Of a DNA stretch of 64,000 nucleotides, positions 56,601 through 62,789 are shown one piece after another (position 1 is the first letter of the stretch; each line of letters opens with the position of its first letter). Under the pieces are notes generated by a model. The model had not been told where the DNA came from. It saw only the letters and a list, made by a program, of their open reading frames with translations, and ran no database searches. A program made the position numbers and the translations under genes. The DNA comes from Arenicola marina (taxonomy: Eukaryota; Annelida; Polychaeta; Arenicolidae), in assembly GCA_964019135.1 (NCBI GenBank), contig OZ025248.1, positions 30,683,670 to 30,747,669 of the forward strand, read 5' to 3'.

Positions 56601-57345
56601 GCAAGGTTACAATGGTGATGTCATTCAAGGCATGCCGCTCGCGGTCGCGTTACCCCGACAAACAAGCCTACTAACCGGAAGTACGTCACTGAAACAAGGT
56701 GACAAGGGACTTAGCAACGAGTCTACGCGGATTGAGGTTGTAACTGATGCCGGACAGGGCACCAAGGAGGACGAGGAGTATTTAGATAACTTTTCCAGTA
56801 CATCTAGCCGGGTTCAGAACGAACACCTCCGGGGAAAGATGAGAGTATCCTGGGCGTCGATCCAGAAATCACGGCGAGTTCAGAGTGCGCCATACAGACC
56901 CGAACCCACATCTCTGTTGAATCGACGGCTGCTCTCCCGAGAGCGTGTCGCCGCGACCTCGACCTCAACCTCAACCTTGACCTCACTGACGCTGAGACAG
57001 AGGCGACACAGCGCGCCCCCTATAGGGAGAAGCCAGCACGTGGCGCCGCTGGACCCCACGCGATCTCACCGCGACCGTTGTCGACCGCCCACAGCGCACT
57101 CCATTGACATACACAACACTTACTCCCTGACCAGGGGACCCAATTCCTCCATCGCCAGCCTGGTGATTGGCCCCAGGGGCGCCGAGGTCAGTCCTGGTCC
57201 CATGTCCCCGGAATGCGCCAGGTCCGCGTGGTATGGAGTCGCCAGCAGGAAACCAATCTTCGCGACCAATCCTCTCAGGCGCGATAACGCTGGGGTCGGT
57301 TTCAGGCGCGGGATTTCCATTGAATCGGCGGGGGATCCACACTGA
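32572..57345 (+). CDS. TTC41: TTC41-like NACHT/TPR protein, 19 exons
   Basis: Spliced model of 4,722 nt (1,573 residues plus stop). All exon phases agree and all introns are GT-AG. The product is probably a cytosolic STAND-type NTPase with a TPR sensor; its substrate is unknown. Domains: DUF4062-like N-terminus at about 24-120 ('FVCSTFQDFQEERD', 'VDLRWGI'); NACHT with Walker A GERGSGKT at 343-350 and Walker B CVLVFDGVDE at 432-441; 'LPPQCKIIVTSS' sensor-like strand near 470; winged-helix/helical part at about 490-830; acidic linker at about 837-968; TPR-like helices at about 990-1245; disordered Ser/Arg-rich tail. Order and motifs match vertebrate TTC41 (about 1,300 residues; human copy a pseudogene) from memory of the family. 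NPHP3-like or TEP1-like proteins share the N-terminal domain but fit less well. Introns 5, 6, 10 and 12 contain minisatellites built from the gene's own splice sites. Confidence 0.88.
33256..33931 (+). CDS. TTC41: TTC41-like exon 2 (DUF4062-like domain)
   Basis: Residues 36-260. Contains 'VDLRWGINDSQA', 'LCLDYVTQCAPFFVCLLGER' and 'NCSVTELECEQREF', the hallmark core of the family. Acceptor is 'cattt cag' before GAGGAACGC; donor is CCA|GTAAGT, phase 1. The most strongly conserved exon of the gene. Confidence 0.93.
34454..34652 (+). CDS. TTC41: TTC41-like exon 3
   Basis: Residues 261-326. Helical, with 'HAAFVETRRRVYV' and 'DLEDLFNDLTQFAL', linking the N-terminal domain to the NACHT domain. Acceptor 'gtctatag', donor CAA|GTGAGT, phase 2. 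Confidence 0.88.
34690..34800 (+). mobile_element. tRNA-derived SINE, family with 54,236 copy
   Basis: A-box-like 'tagcttagttagc' at 34,701 and degenerate B-box 'ggtttgcgcc' at 34,743. The tail 'atgtttcatccaatcacatg' then 'tcattgtcc' matches the tail of the element at 54,236, so both are one SINE family. Confidence 0.6.
36672..36900 (+). repeat. 116-bp direct duplication
   Basis: Two adjacent diverged copies, each beginning 'caatagaaatggataact' and including 'gctgtaatttggcggg' and a 'gatggatgg' run. Confidence 0.8.
36944..37030 (+). mobile_element. tRNA-like SINE head or tRNA relic
   Basis: Perfect B-box 'ggttcgaatcc' at 37,005-37,015 and A-box-like 'tcggtagtgagagg' at 36,959. The spacing is tRNA-like, but I cannot close a convincing cloverleaf, so it is called SINE-like rather than a tRNA gene. 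Confidence 0.45.
38209..38450 (+). repeat. C/A-rich low-complexity tract
   Basis: Runs of C interrupted by A ('cacccccacccccacc'), within intron 3. Confidence 0.8.
39184..39407 (+). CDS. TTC41: TTC41-like exon 4 (Walker A)
   Basis: Residues 327-401. 'VLLLVGERGSGKTSVLANWI' is a clear P-loop (GERGSGKT, 343-350). Acceptor 'ccactatag', donor ATGG|GTGAGC, phase 1. Confidence 0.92.
39825..39976 (+). CDS. TTC41: TTC41-like exon 5 (Walker B)
   Basis: Residues 402-452. 'GPCVLVFDGVDELGETYS' gives the Walker B strand with the DGVDE signature of NACHT proteins. The last 21 nt (TACAGCC...CAACAG) and the donor GTGAGT form the first unit of the 33-bp minisatellite. Joining this first donor to exon 6 gives 'VDELGETYSHSVQQVKEMGW', which fits the family. 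Confidence 0.9.
39956..43377 (+). repeat. 33-bp splice-donor minisatellite, about 104 copies
   Basis: Unit is 'tacagccactccgtccaaca' then 'ggtgagtcagtcc'. It begins inside exon 5 and covers the exon-intron junction, so almost every unit repeats CAG|GTGAGT. A few units have a damaged donor (for example 'cagctgag' near 40,302 and 41,391). A 33-unit block is duplicated: the 'cggcctaacag' marker recurs 1,089 bp apart. A second block is repeated at 627 bp (19 units) near 42,480 and 43,107. The unit has no stop in most frames, which explains the long reading frames on both strands. Confidence 0.97.
43488..43610 (+). CDS. TTC41: TTC41-like exon 6
   Basis: Residues 453-493. 'VKEMGWLPHPLPPQCKIIVT' matches the segment after Walker B in TTC41-type NACHT domains. 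Acceptor 'gattgtttcag', donor CAG|GTATAC, phase 0 on both sides. Confidence 0.9.
43900..44207 (+). repeat. 42-43-bp splice-acceptor minisatellite, 7 copies
   Basis: Unit is 'catctgcacttgccgccagg' then 'tcccgcccccttatcggcagta'. The last unit contains the real exon 7 acceptor (CTAG|GTCCCGCCCC), and earlier units carry the same 'gccgccag' plus 'gtcccgcccc' or decayed 'acaaccagaccccgcccc'. The repeat therefore copies the acceptor and the first about 13 nt of exon 7. Confidence 0.88.
44195..44513 (+). CDS. TTC41: TTC41-like exon 7
   Basis: Residues 494-599. 'VPPLNDDVTKSDVVRRHL' and 'LSDRPLFLTVLANELRLYG' form the helical part after the NACHT core. I chose the start at GTCCCG for phase and fit; the 'ctag' acceptor has a poor pyrimidine tract. 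Donor ATGG|GTGAGT, phase 1. Confidence 0.85.
45139..45378 (+). CDS. TTC41: TTC41-like exon 8 (winged-helix-like)
   Basis: Residues 600-679. 'LRLIAVSKHGLSKTEILGML' and 'CITFFHQHFKEAVEHTLFG' are typical of the winged-helix segment after a NACHT domain. Acceptor 'cgctcacag', donor TTCG|GTAAGA, phase 1. Confidence 0.9.
45737..45974 (+). CDS. TTC41: TTC41-like exon 9
   Basis: Residues 680-758. Contains 'HHHVAQYFLPKQHCARRTEE' and 'LPWQLERAGDFHTLETVL', the helical region known from NPHP3/TTC41-type proteins. Acceptor 'ttttgccccag', donor CGAA|GTATGT, phase 2. Confidence 0.9.
46277..46508 (+). CDS. TTC41: TTC41-like exon 10
   Basis: Residues 759-836. 'RRIEMLQYWAVLKQAGHDPA' followed by a polar segment. 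Its last 12 nt (TCGGCAGCAGAG) and the donor GTACAT belong to the 51-bp minisatellite. Phase 0. Reading past the donor meets TAA after two codons. Confidence 0.87.
46497..49175 (+). repeat. 51-bp splice-donor minisatellite, about 53 copies
   Basis: Unit is 'tcggcaacagaggtacatta' then 'atattgataactctttacgg' then 'aggtgggtggg'. The exon 10 donor GCAGAG|GTACAT is the first unit; most later units keep GAG|GTACAT, while some have 'cataattac' without GT. A block of 1,272 bp (about 25 units) is tandemly duplicated: the runs at 46,848-47,563 and 48,120-48,835 match closely. Confidence 0.96.
49413..49766 (+). CDS. TTC41: TTC41-like exon 11 (acidic linker)
   Basis: Residues 837-954, phase 0 on both sides. 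Low-complexity and probably disordered; residues 926-940 are almost all Asp/Glu ('DDDGEDDDDEDDEDE'). Acceptor 'gaacattaaag', donor CTG|GTGAGG. Length and sequence are not conserved in what I recall of the family, so the boundaries are less certain than for other exons. Confidence 0.75.
50004..50046 (+). CDS. TTC41: TTC41-like exon 12, 43-nt micro-exon
   Basis: Residues 955-968 ('RTETIDGDEDSEDE'), continuing the acidic linker. Acceptor 'ttcatttgcag', donor GAAG|GTGGGT, phase 1. Its inclusion is needed for exon 13 to be read in the right frame. Confidence 0.72.
50066..53210 (+). repeat. 77/78-bp splice-acceptor minisatellite, about 41 copies
   Basis: Each unit contains an intron end and exon start: 'accacactaactattgccc' (CTAAC is a good branch-point match), a short pyrimidine stretch, 'ctcggtag' and then exon-like 'gcttcgtgga'. 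Units with 'ggacggcc' are 78 bp, those with 'ggaggcc' 77 bp. The last unit supplies the real acceptor of exon 13. The five 78-bp units just before it, with acceptors at 52,820, 52,898, 52,976, 53,054 and 53,132, are in frame with exon 13. Confidence 0.96.
53211..53347 (+). CDS. TTC41: TTC41-like exon 13
   Basis: Residues 969-1014. The first 48 nt are the exon-side part of the minisatellite unit ('GFVDGRASCPMALARL'). The rest, 'SVGQLLAVLSYFRDAEKMLL', is a TPR-like helix pair. Donor CAG|GTTGGT, phase 0. Confidence 0.82.
53501..53690 (+). CDS. TTC41: TTC41-like exon 14
   Basis: Residues 1015-1077, helical, with 'NMYRFQLRNRDASDWYHRAL'. Acceptor 'gcatggtttcag', donor AAAG|GTCAGT, phase 1. Confidence 0.86.
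53691..54405 (+). other. Intron 14
   Basis: Contains the SINE at 54,236 and otherwise AT-rich sequence. No further exon is needed by the reading frame. Confidence 0.7.
54236..54332 (+). mobile_element. tRNA-derived SINE, family with 34,690 copy
   Basis: A-box 'tggaccgagtggt' at 54,246 and B-box-like 'gatcgaaaccc' at 54,291, 45 bp apart as in a tRNA. Tail 'atatttcatccaaatcg' then 'ttcattgtcc' matches the 34,690 element. The head resembles a Ser/Leu-type tRNA. Confidence 0.65.
54406..54556 (+). CDS. TTC41: TTC41-like exon 15 (TPR)
   Basis: Residues 1078-1127. 'FSEAERLLGQAMMCFKESGS' and 'KANAAHHIGYLR' are TPR helices A/B. Acceptor 'tctctttccag', donor TCAG|GTAAAT, phase 2. Confidence 0.88.
54907..55056 (+). 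CDS. TTC41: TTC41-like exon 16 (TPR)
   Basis: Residues 1128-1177. 'QGRWSEAESLFRQSLATLE' and 'GTSHPRVSEVLDDFGILL' follow the kinesin-light-chain-like TPR pattern. Acceptor 'gtccaatcag', donor ACAG|GTAAGA, phase 2. Confidence 0.9.
55057..55468 (+). other. Intron 16
   Basis: 412 bp with no repeat or RNA gene recognised. A 100-residue open frame starting in exon 16 (54,973-55,275) is not in the coding phase. Confidence 0.6.
55469..55575 (+). CDS. TTC41: TTC41-like exon 17 (TPR)
   Basis: Residues 1178-1213. 'AEFKFRRALQIREQCFGPDH' then 'LVATTLFNLG' is a textbook kinesin-light-chain-type TPR. Acceptor 'aacatttag', donor CTAG|GTGGGT, phase 1. Confidence 0.92.
55576..55888 (+). other. Intron 17
   Basis: 313 bp, AT-rich, nothing recognised. 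Confidence 0.6.
55889..55981 (+). CDS. TTC41: TTC41-like exon 18
   Basis: Residues 1214-1244. 'KAESRDMLKRSLDVRSQQLG' is a last TPR-like helix pair. Acceptor 'gtctcacgtag', donor CTGG|GTACGT, phase 1. Confidence 0.87.
55982..56356 (+). other. Intron 18
   Basis: 375 bp. Has a degenerate repeat at about 56,120-56,310 in which 'gagcgcaaagtgaactatcg' recurs about every 29 bp (about 6-7 copies). Confidence 0.65.
56357..57345 (+). CDS. TTC41: TTC41-like exon 19, C-terminal tail
   Basis: Residues 1245-1573 and stop TGA at 57,343. Starts with 'GVDHALTQAVRRCLNDLEMS', a last helix, then becomes Ser/Thr/Arg-rich and probably disordered ('TSTSTSTLTSLTLRQRR'). The tail makes the protein longer than vertebrate TTC41. 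Acceptor 'tctttcctgtag'. Confidence 0.84.
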
Positions 57346-58310
57346 TGAAACGATCAACCTGCCGCCAGCGGTCACCCGCAGCCCTATGGCGCAGGCCGGG
57401 TATGGCTCTCGCGTGGACACCATGGAGCGCGATATGGCCACCCGGCGTTCAGATCTCCCCGTGACGTCATATTAAAGACGTCCAGACTTCGCCGTGACGT
57501 CATATTCAAGGCGTCCAGCCTGCACCGTGATGTCATATTAAAGGCGTCCAGACTTCGCCGTGACGTCATATTAAAGGCGTCCAGACTTCACCGTGATGTC
57601 ATATTAAAGGCGTCCAGGCTTCGCCGTGACGTCATATTAAAGGCGTTCAGACTTCGCCGTGACGTCATATTAAAGGCGTCCAGACTTCGCCGTGACGTCA
57701 TATTAAAGGCGTCCAGGCTTCGCCGTGATGTCATATTAAAGGCGTCCAGACTTCGCCGTGACGTCATATTAAAGGCGTCCAGACTTCGCCGTGATGTCAT
57801 ATTAAAGGCGTCCAGACTTCGCCGTGACGTCATATTAAAGGCGTCCAGACTTCACCGTGATGTCATATTAAAGGCGTCCAGGCTTCGCCGTGACGTCATA
57901 TTAAAGGCGTCCAGACTTCGCCGTGACGTCATATTAAAGGCGTCCAGACTTCGCCGTGACGTCATATTAAAGGCGTCCTGACTTCACCGTGATGTCATAC
58001 TAAACATTCATTTAATTGAACAATTGAATACTACTGGCTAGACAAGTACTTGCACGAAGCTGGCTTCGCCCTAATATTCGATGTATACAATATATTTATG
58101 TTCCTCGTAAACTTACGATCAGTCGTTAAGTTAGCCTATGACTGTTGACTGTCCACCTGTCATGCGTGTATGGATGTATTGATAACACGTCATTGTAAAA
58201 GTCAAGTCGGGCGAATCATTTAGCCTTTATTTAGCGTTTGCTAAGAATATACTTTTACTTTAGACCGAGCAGTTTTGAAACTCACAAAACAATAAAGCGA
58301 TGACCGTGTG
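57346..58310 (+). promoter_or_regulatory. Probable 3' UTR with polyA signal
   Basis: AATAAA at 58,291-58,296, with GT-rich sequence after it. It is the first clear hexamer after the stop. If used, the 3' UTR is about 1 kb and contains the CRE-rich minisatellite. Confidence 0.5.
57455..58003 (+). repeat. 33-bp CRE-containing minisatellite, about 16 copies
   Basis: Unit is 'gtgacgtcatattaaaggcg' then 'tccagacttcgcc'. Most units contain the perfect palindrome TGACGTCA (CREB/ATF consensus); the others have TGATGTCA. The array starts about 110 bp after the stop codon. Confidence 0.94.
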
Positions 58311-59157
58311 TCATATTTCGAAATTATAAAATATTGTCGATTTGTCGTCATGGATTGTTTTAAGATTAATTCAGCTGTCCTGTAGCGGCATGTCAATACA
58401 TCGGTAAGTGCACATCGGGAGCGGACCCACGAATTTCATAGAGAGTGGGGGAAGGTGGCATTAATAATTGACAATGGGAATCCCTTTCAAAACTGATGAC
58501 AGGTGAAGGGTGAGGGTGTGCTGTCCGAGTCTTGGTGGGCGCCATATCGAAAATGGTGGGCCGTTAAAAATATCATTTTCCGATGCCAATGTTACAATAC
58601 GGGTAACAAACTATAGTAAATTTCAATTACAATCCAATTTTCATGCATCACGTACTGTCGGACAATAGGGCTTGTAAATACAACTGTAAATACCGAAAAT
58701 AAATAAAGCCTTATCTTACCGTATCGCGGTTGAATGGCAGAACATGTGTAGCTATTGATTGACGTTTTTAAATCATTAAAATCAGATATTGGAATAAAGA
58801 GAGATGAATTAATAATGATCGGCTGGCTCGTCCGCAGCTTGTTCACTGGCCATAACATGAATCAGCTAGCACACCACGTTACCGCCACGTGGCGAAATGT
58901 GGCGCTTTGGTGGAGGTGAACTGTCACGTGGTTTCCACGGAAATAACTTTGAAATTTATGTTAATATTAACACCAAATATCACATGTATACTCCATAGAT
59001 TCCGGCATATTCTCGTGCCCGGATATTTCACTGAATCAGCTGGCCCCTTTACCCAGTATTTACGTTACTTAACTGTTTCTAATTTGCGGATGCGATTTTT
59101 GTAACCAAGTTTTCTTTACCGATGAATCGAGTAGTCTGGACGTATTTTTCTCTCGCT
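58311..59157. other. Intergenic, nothing recognised
   Basis: AT-rich. Includes an 'aataaataaagcc' motif near 58,698 that could be an alternative polyA signal. Confidence 0.4.
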
Positions 59158-59493
59158 CTCCATATGCAGATATGCCCTGTTTGGTATGGGCGGCACTCCA
59201 AGGAGCGGGTCCCGGGGGGTGGGGGGGTCCCGCGGGTTCGGCCCCCCTTTTCTAATTCCTGTATCCGCCCCTGTACACCCACCACTGCAGAAAGGTAGCT
59301 CAGCCCCGGGCTCATCCTCCATATGCAGATATGCTCTGCTTGGCATGGGCGGTACTCCCAGGGGCGGGTCCAGGGGGAGTGGGGTGGGGAGGTGCGGGGT
59401 TCGGACCCCCCCCCCCCCCGGCCCCCCTTTTCTAGTTCCTGGATCCGCCCCTCCACACCCACCACTGCAAATAGGTAGCGCCACCCCGGGCTT
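59158..59493 (-). repeat. Interspersed repeat in two tandem copies
   Basis: Copy 1 at 59,158-59,316 and copy 2 at 59,317-59,493, both starting 'ctccatatgcagatatg' and containing 'ggccccccttttctaatt' and 'atccgcccctg'. Read on the minus strand, 'aggaactagaaaagggggg' is typical of a short G-rich repeat that I recall from many marine invertebrate genomes. Orientation is by that resemblance only. Confidence 0.65.
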
Positions 59494-60020
59494 ATGGGCG
59501 CCTTTATCAAGTGTAACCCGCTTCGTCAACGAAATGGGCATTCCGAAAATGAGGCATTCGGACGAAATATGAGCCCGTTAAAACATTTCGTCGAAACTGT
59601 TAACCTAAGTGGCGCGGACACTGTCACCTGTCCTTCAGCTGACAACTGAACAACCTCTGAATGAGCTGGTTATATCGGCAAACATGCATAGCCTCCGTCA
59701 AAATGGAGAAAACCCCCCTCTGGACTAAAATGGCGACAAGTAGGCTATCTGATTGAGAAAAAGGGTTAGGAAATTGACAAGGGGGGGGGGGGGAGTGCGA
59801 CCACAAAATGTCACTTTACGATGTATTTCGTCGGAAAACTCGACTTTTACAGTGTATGCGCAAGTTCCCAAGGCATGGGGTTGCAACACCTTCCACTCAC
59901 CCCCCCCCCCCCCCCCTTAGAACCGCCCCTGCAAACGATGCCCGATCTCTCCACGCAAGACAAATACGCCCAAATATCCGGTTTTGTATATGGCGCAAAA
60001 CGTTGGCGCCATACATAAAA
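59494..60020. other. Intergenic with homopolymer runs
   Basis: A G-run at about 59,780-59,794 and a C-run at about 59,900-59,918. No gene recognised. Confidence 0.4.
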
Positions 60021-60442
60021 TTCGCTCGTTGAGCCCGCGACGTCGCGGTAACATATGGGGGGGGGGGGTCATATTCCTAAATCACGAGGAATATATTTCT
60101 TTGTTCACAGTTCACAGTGAAGTAAGAGATGAACTCCACGCATACAATAATGAGGGCGGATATATGATATAAATTGGCGATTTCCCGATTCCCGGTTATT
60201 TAATATTCAAATTCCCGGTTCACAATAAATGGAAACCTCTGATCACGAGGGTCGGCTAATGCACCGTTCCGAGTTCACGAAGAATTATTTTCCTTATACC
60301 CAGTTCGCGAAGAAGTATTTTCCTTATTCCCAGTTCACGATGAAATGAAATGAAAACCCCTTTTCCGAGGAACGCAAATACCCCTTGCCCCCCCCCCCCC
60401 ACCCCCCATATCTTACCACGACGTCGCGGGCTCAACGTGCGA
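60021..60442. mobile_element. Fold-back (inverted-repeat) element, MITE-like
   Basis: Left arm 60,021-60,062 ('ttcgctcgttgagcccgcg', 'acgtcgcggtaacatatggg') is the near-perfect inverse of the right arm 60,402-60,442 ('cccatatcttaccacgacg', 'tcgcgggctcaacgtgcgaa'). The arms are about 40 bp plus a G/C run, with about 340 bp between. There is no transposase inside, and I could not define target-site duplications. Confidence 0.65.
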
Positions 60443-60446
60443 ATAG

Positions 60447-60552
60447 CCACGACGCGATTTTGATGGTAGCTGGAAAGTGTAAATACCACGTGGCCACGAC
60501 GTGATTTGTTATAATAGCTGGAACGTGGAAATACCACGTGGCCACGACGTGA
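60447..60552 (+). repeat. Short tandem duplication beside the fold-back
   Basis: Units share 'taccacgtggccacgacgtg' and 'agctggaa'; about two copies, with a degenerate start. Confidence 0.7.
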
Positions 60553-62195
60553 TCTTGTATGGACAAGAGACAAATTTAAAGGCATGGGCCTGGCAAATAA
60601 CCATCAACACCATTTAATTCCATGCACCTGCTTCAAGAAAGAAATAGCAGCCTTCTACATACCTAGTACTTAGATCCACTCCGTTTTTTCTGGGCATCCT
60701 TCAGGACTTTCCCCAGCTCTCCCTCCACCCTCCTCCTCCCGATTTCGAAGAAAGAATACTTTTCATGCAGGCTCCTGATATAGATAGCGATCATAAAGGG
60801 AATTATTTATACTTAACCAAAGAGAAACCAGCTATACTCATTCCTATATCCGTAAATTATTTCTGGCTGAATTAGAACAAAAAAATAACATATACAGGGT
60901 AACCAGGGTTACAAAAATTAAAAATATATGTAACTGGCTCGAGAAACTAATTATTGCATTGATGTAAACACTAAGTCTTCTTTTTGTCGATCATGTTTTA
61001 TTGCTGTTGTGAATATTTCAACTGGAATTAAGCAACAGGGAAGTGTCTATAGCCTGCATATGTATGAATTAAGGGTTTTGGTAAAAGTACTCACTACTCG
61101 CAACCGAGGCACGGAGAGCGCGGAGGGGAGACTGCCCAAGAGCCTCATTTTAGTGGATATATAGGTAACCCGATTTACTACGACATCTGAAATATCCACA
61201 AGTTGTTTCGGAACGATTACTTAGGATTTACAAGTGGCCAACATTGTAGTTAAATCTTCCCATACTTCGACGCCCTACTGTCTATATAAGCTACTCTAGC
61301 CAGTAAAGCCGTACTTCAGTTTGTGTCCAATTGAGATACAGTAACCTATGTTGTATTCTGTCATTTTGTTGTCAAACACGGATTCAAGTGAGAAACCGCG
61401 GTCCTGACACGCGACTGTGTTTGAATATTTGATTTTTCATACACATTACGGCGGGAACGGCGAGAAAAGAACCAGGCGGTAAATATGGAAATGATAGCAT
61501 CTGTATAGACAATAGAGGGGTTGCTCGACCAGATGGTAGTGGGGTGAGAAGGAACATCTTTAGGCGGCAGATGTGTAGCGGGGCGGGAGGCAGTATATAT
61601 GTATAAATATATCTATATAATTATGTATATATATACATGTATATATATAGGCGACCGAGGGATGGGGAGGGGCTGTTGTAGGCGGTAGAAGCTGGAGGGT
61701 GTATCTAAAGACGACAGACGAACGGGTTGGGTGCAGGCGGTAAATAGGTTGAGATGGACAAGGTGCAAGTGGGATGGATGGGCAGAAATAGGCGGCACAG
61801 GGTGACCTGGAACAGGGTGAGACAGGGGTGGCTGCTGGGAGGGAACATAGCCGGGGCAGGGGTGGGAGAGGGGCGTCTGTTTGGGAATAGAGGAGCGGAA
61901 GGCAATTACGAGCGACACAAGAGATATGCCAGCGTGACCACAGGCTACGGGGTGGGCTCATTAACAGATTCAGAGGTACTACATGTCATGTGACCTATTT
62001 TCCGCATGCATACCGGTGTCTGTGAAACGCAAAACTTCGGCGCTAGCCAATGTGCTGGACTGTACTACCCAAAACGAATATTGTATAGACCTATTTAGCA
62101 TTCTTCGATAATTCGTTGATCAAACAGTCACATGCAAAGTGGTCTTTGGAAGTTATTAGTGCAGCGGTCGATGCTATATGGCTACAACAACAATC
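60553..62195. other. Intergenic, AT-rich microsatellite
   Basis: Contains an AT microsatellite at about 61,594-61,650 ('tatgtatatatatacatg'). No gene, RNA or element recognised otherwise. Minus-strand open frames near 61,560-61,961 are low-complexity. Confidence 0.45.
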
Positions 62196-62354
62196 ATGAT
62201 TCGGAAGAAGGCGGTGGCGATTAGGCATGCACCACCGACAAGAAAACAAGAAGTCAGTGAGGACACTGATGATGAAGAAAATCGACTTTGGGTCAAAGAG
62301 CGTGTCTTTCTGAACATGGTGATCCAAACCGCGACCCTCCACGATGATTATTAA
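62196..62354 (+). pseudogene. Possible short transposase-like fragment
   Basis: A 53-codon open frame with 'DTDDEENRLWVKERVFLNMV'. The 'RxWV' pattern after an acidic stretch vaguely recalls the start of PIF/Harbinger-type DNA transposases, but the match is short and lacks the catalytic domain. It may equally be chance. Confidence 0.15.
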
Positions 62355-62789
62355 GGGAATGAGGGCCATTTCTAGATTCCGGTACATTGAGTACATATGC
62401 TCGGTCCCCTGGCTTGAACTTTACATTGAATATGATAGCGTGGTTTTGAGGTCAAGACAGGGCCTCGGAATTAGGTCAGCGGCTTGAGTGAATGGTATTA
62501 CAAATGCTCGTGCCGACCTAGTGTGGACTTAAAAAAAAAAAAAAGTAAAAAGTTAGTAGCCCAAATGGTGTGTATTGTTGCCCAAGGTCGTCTCTTACAT
62601 TGCCGCTGCATGACATTTTTGTGAAATGTTCCCCAAATTTTGTTTCCGGATTTCCTGGGTGTATGTGTTGGGAGGACAGCACCGTGGCCAATGGTCATTC
62701 ATTAGAGGACTAAACAAAATCACCCCCCTGAAGTGATCAGGCGTGTATCGATGATGCCTTGGCTTGTCCTCCGCTAGTGGCGGTCCGCA
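62355..62789. other. Intergenic, nothing recognised
   Basis: Mixed composition with an A-run at about 62,530-62,543. Confidence 0.4.

Noticed and set aside
59079-59541. Gly-rich open frames of 128-143 residues
   Set aside because: They lie in the two-copy interspersed repeat and in homopolymer runs, and exist on both strands.
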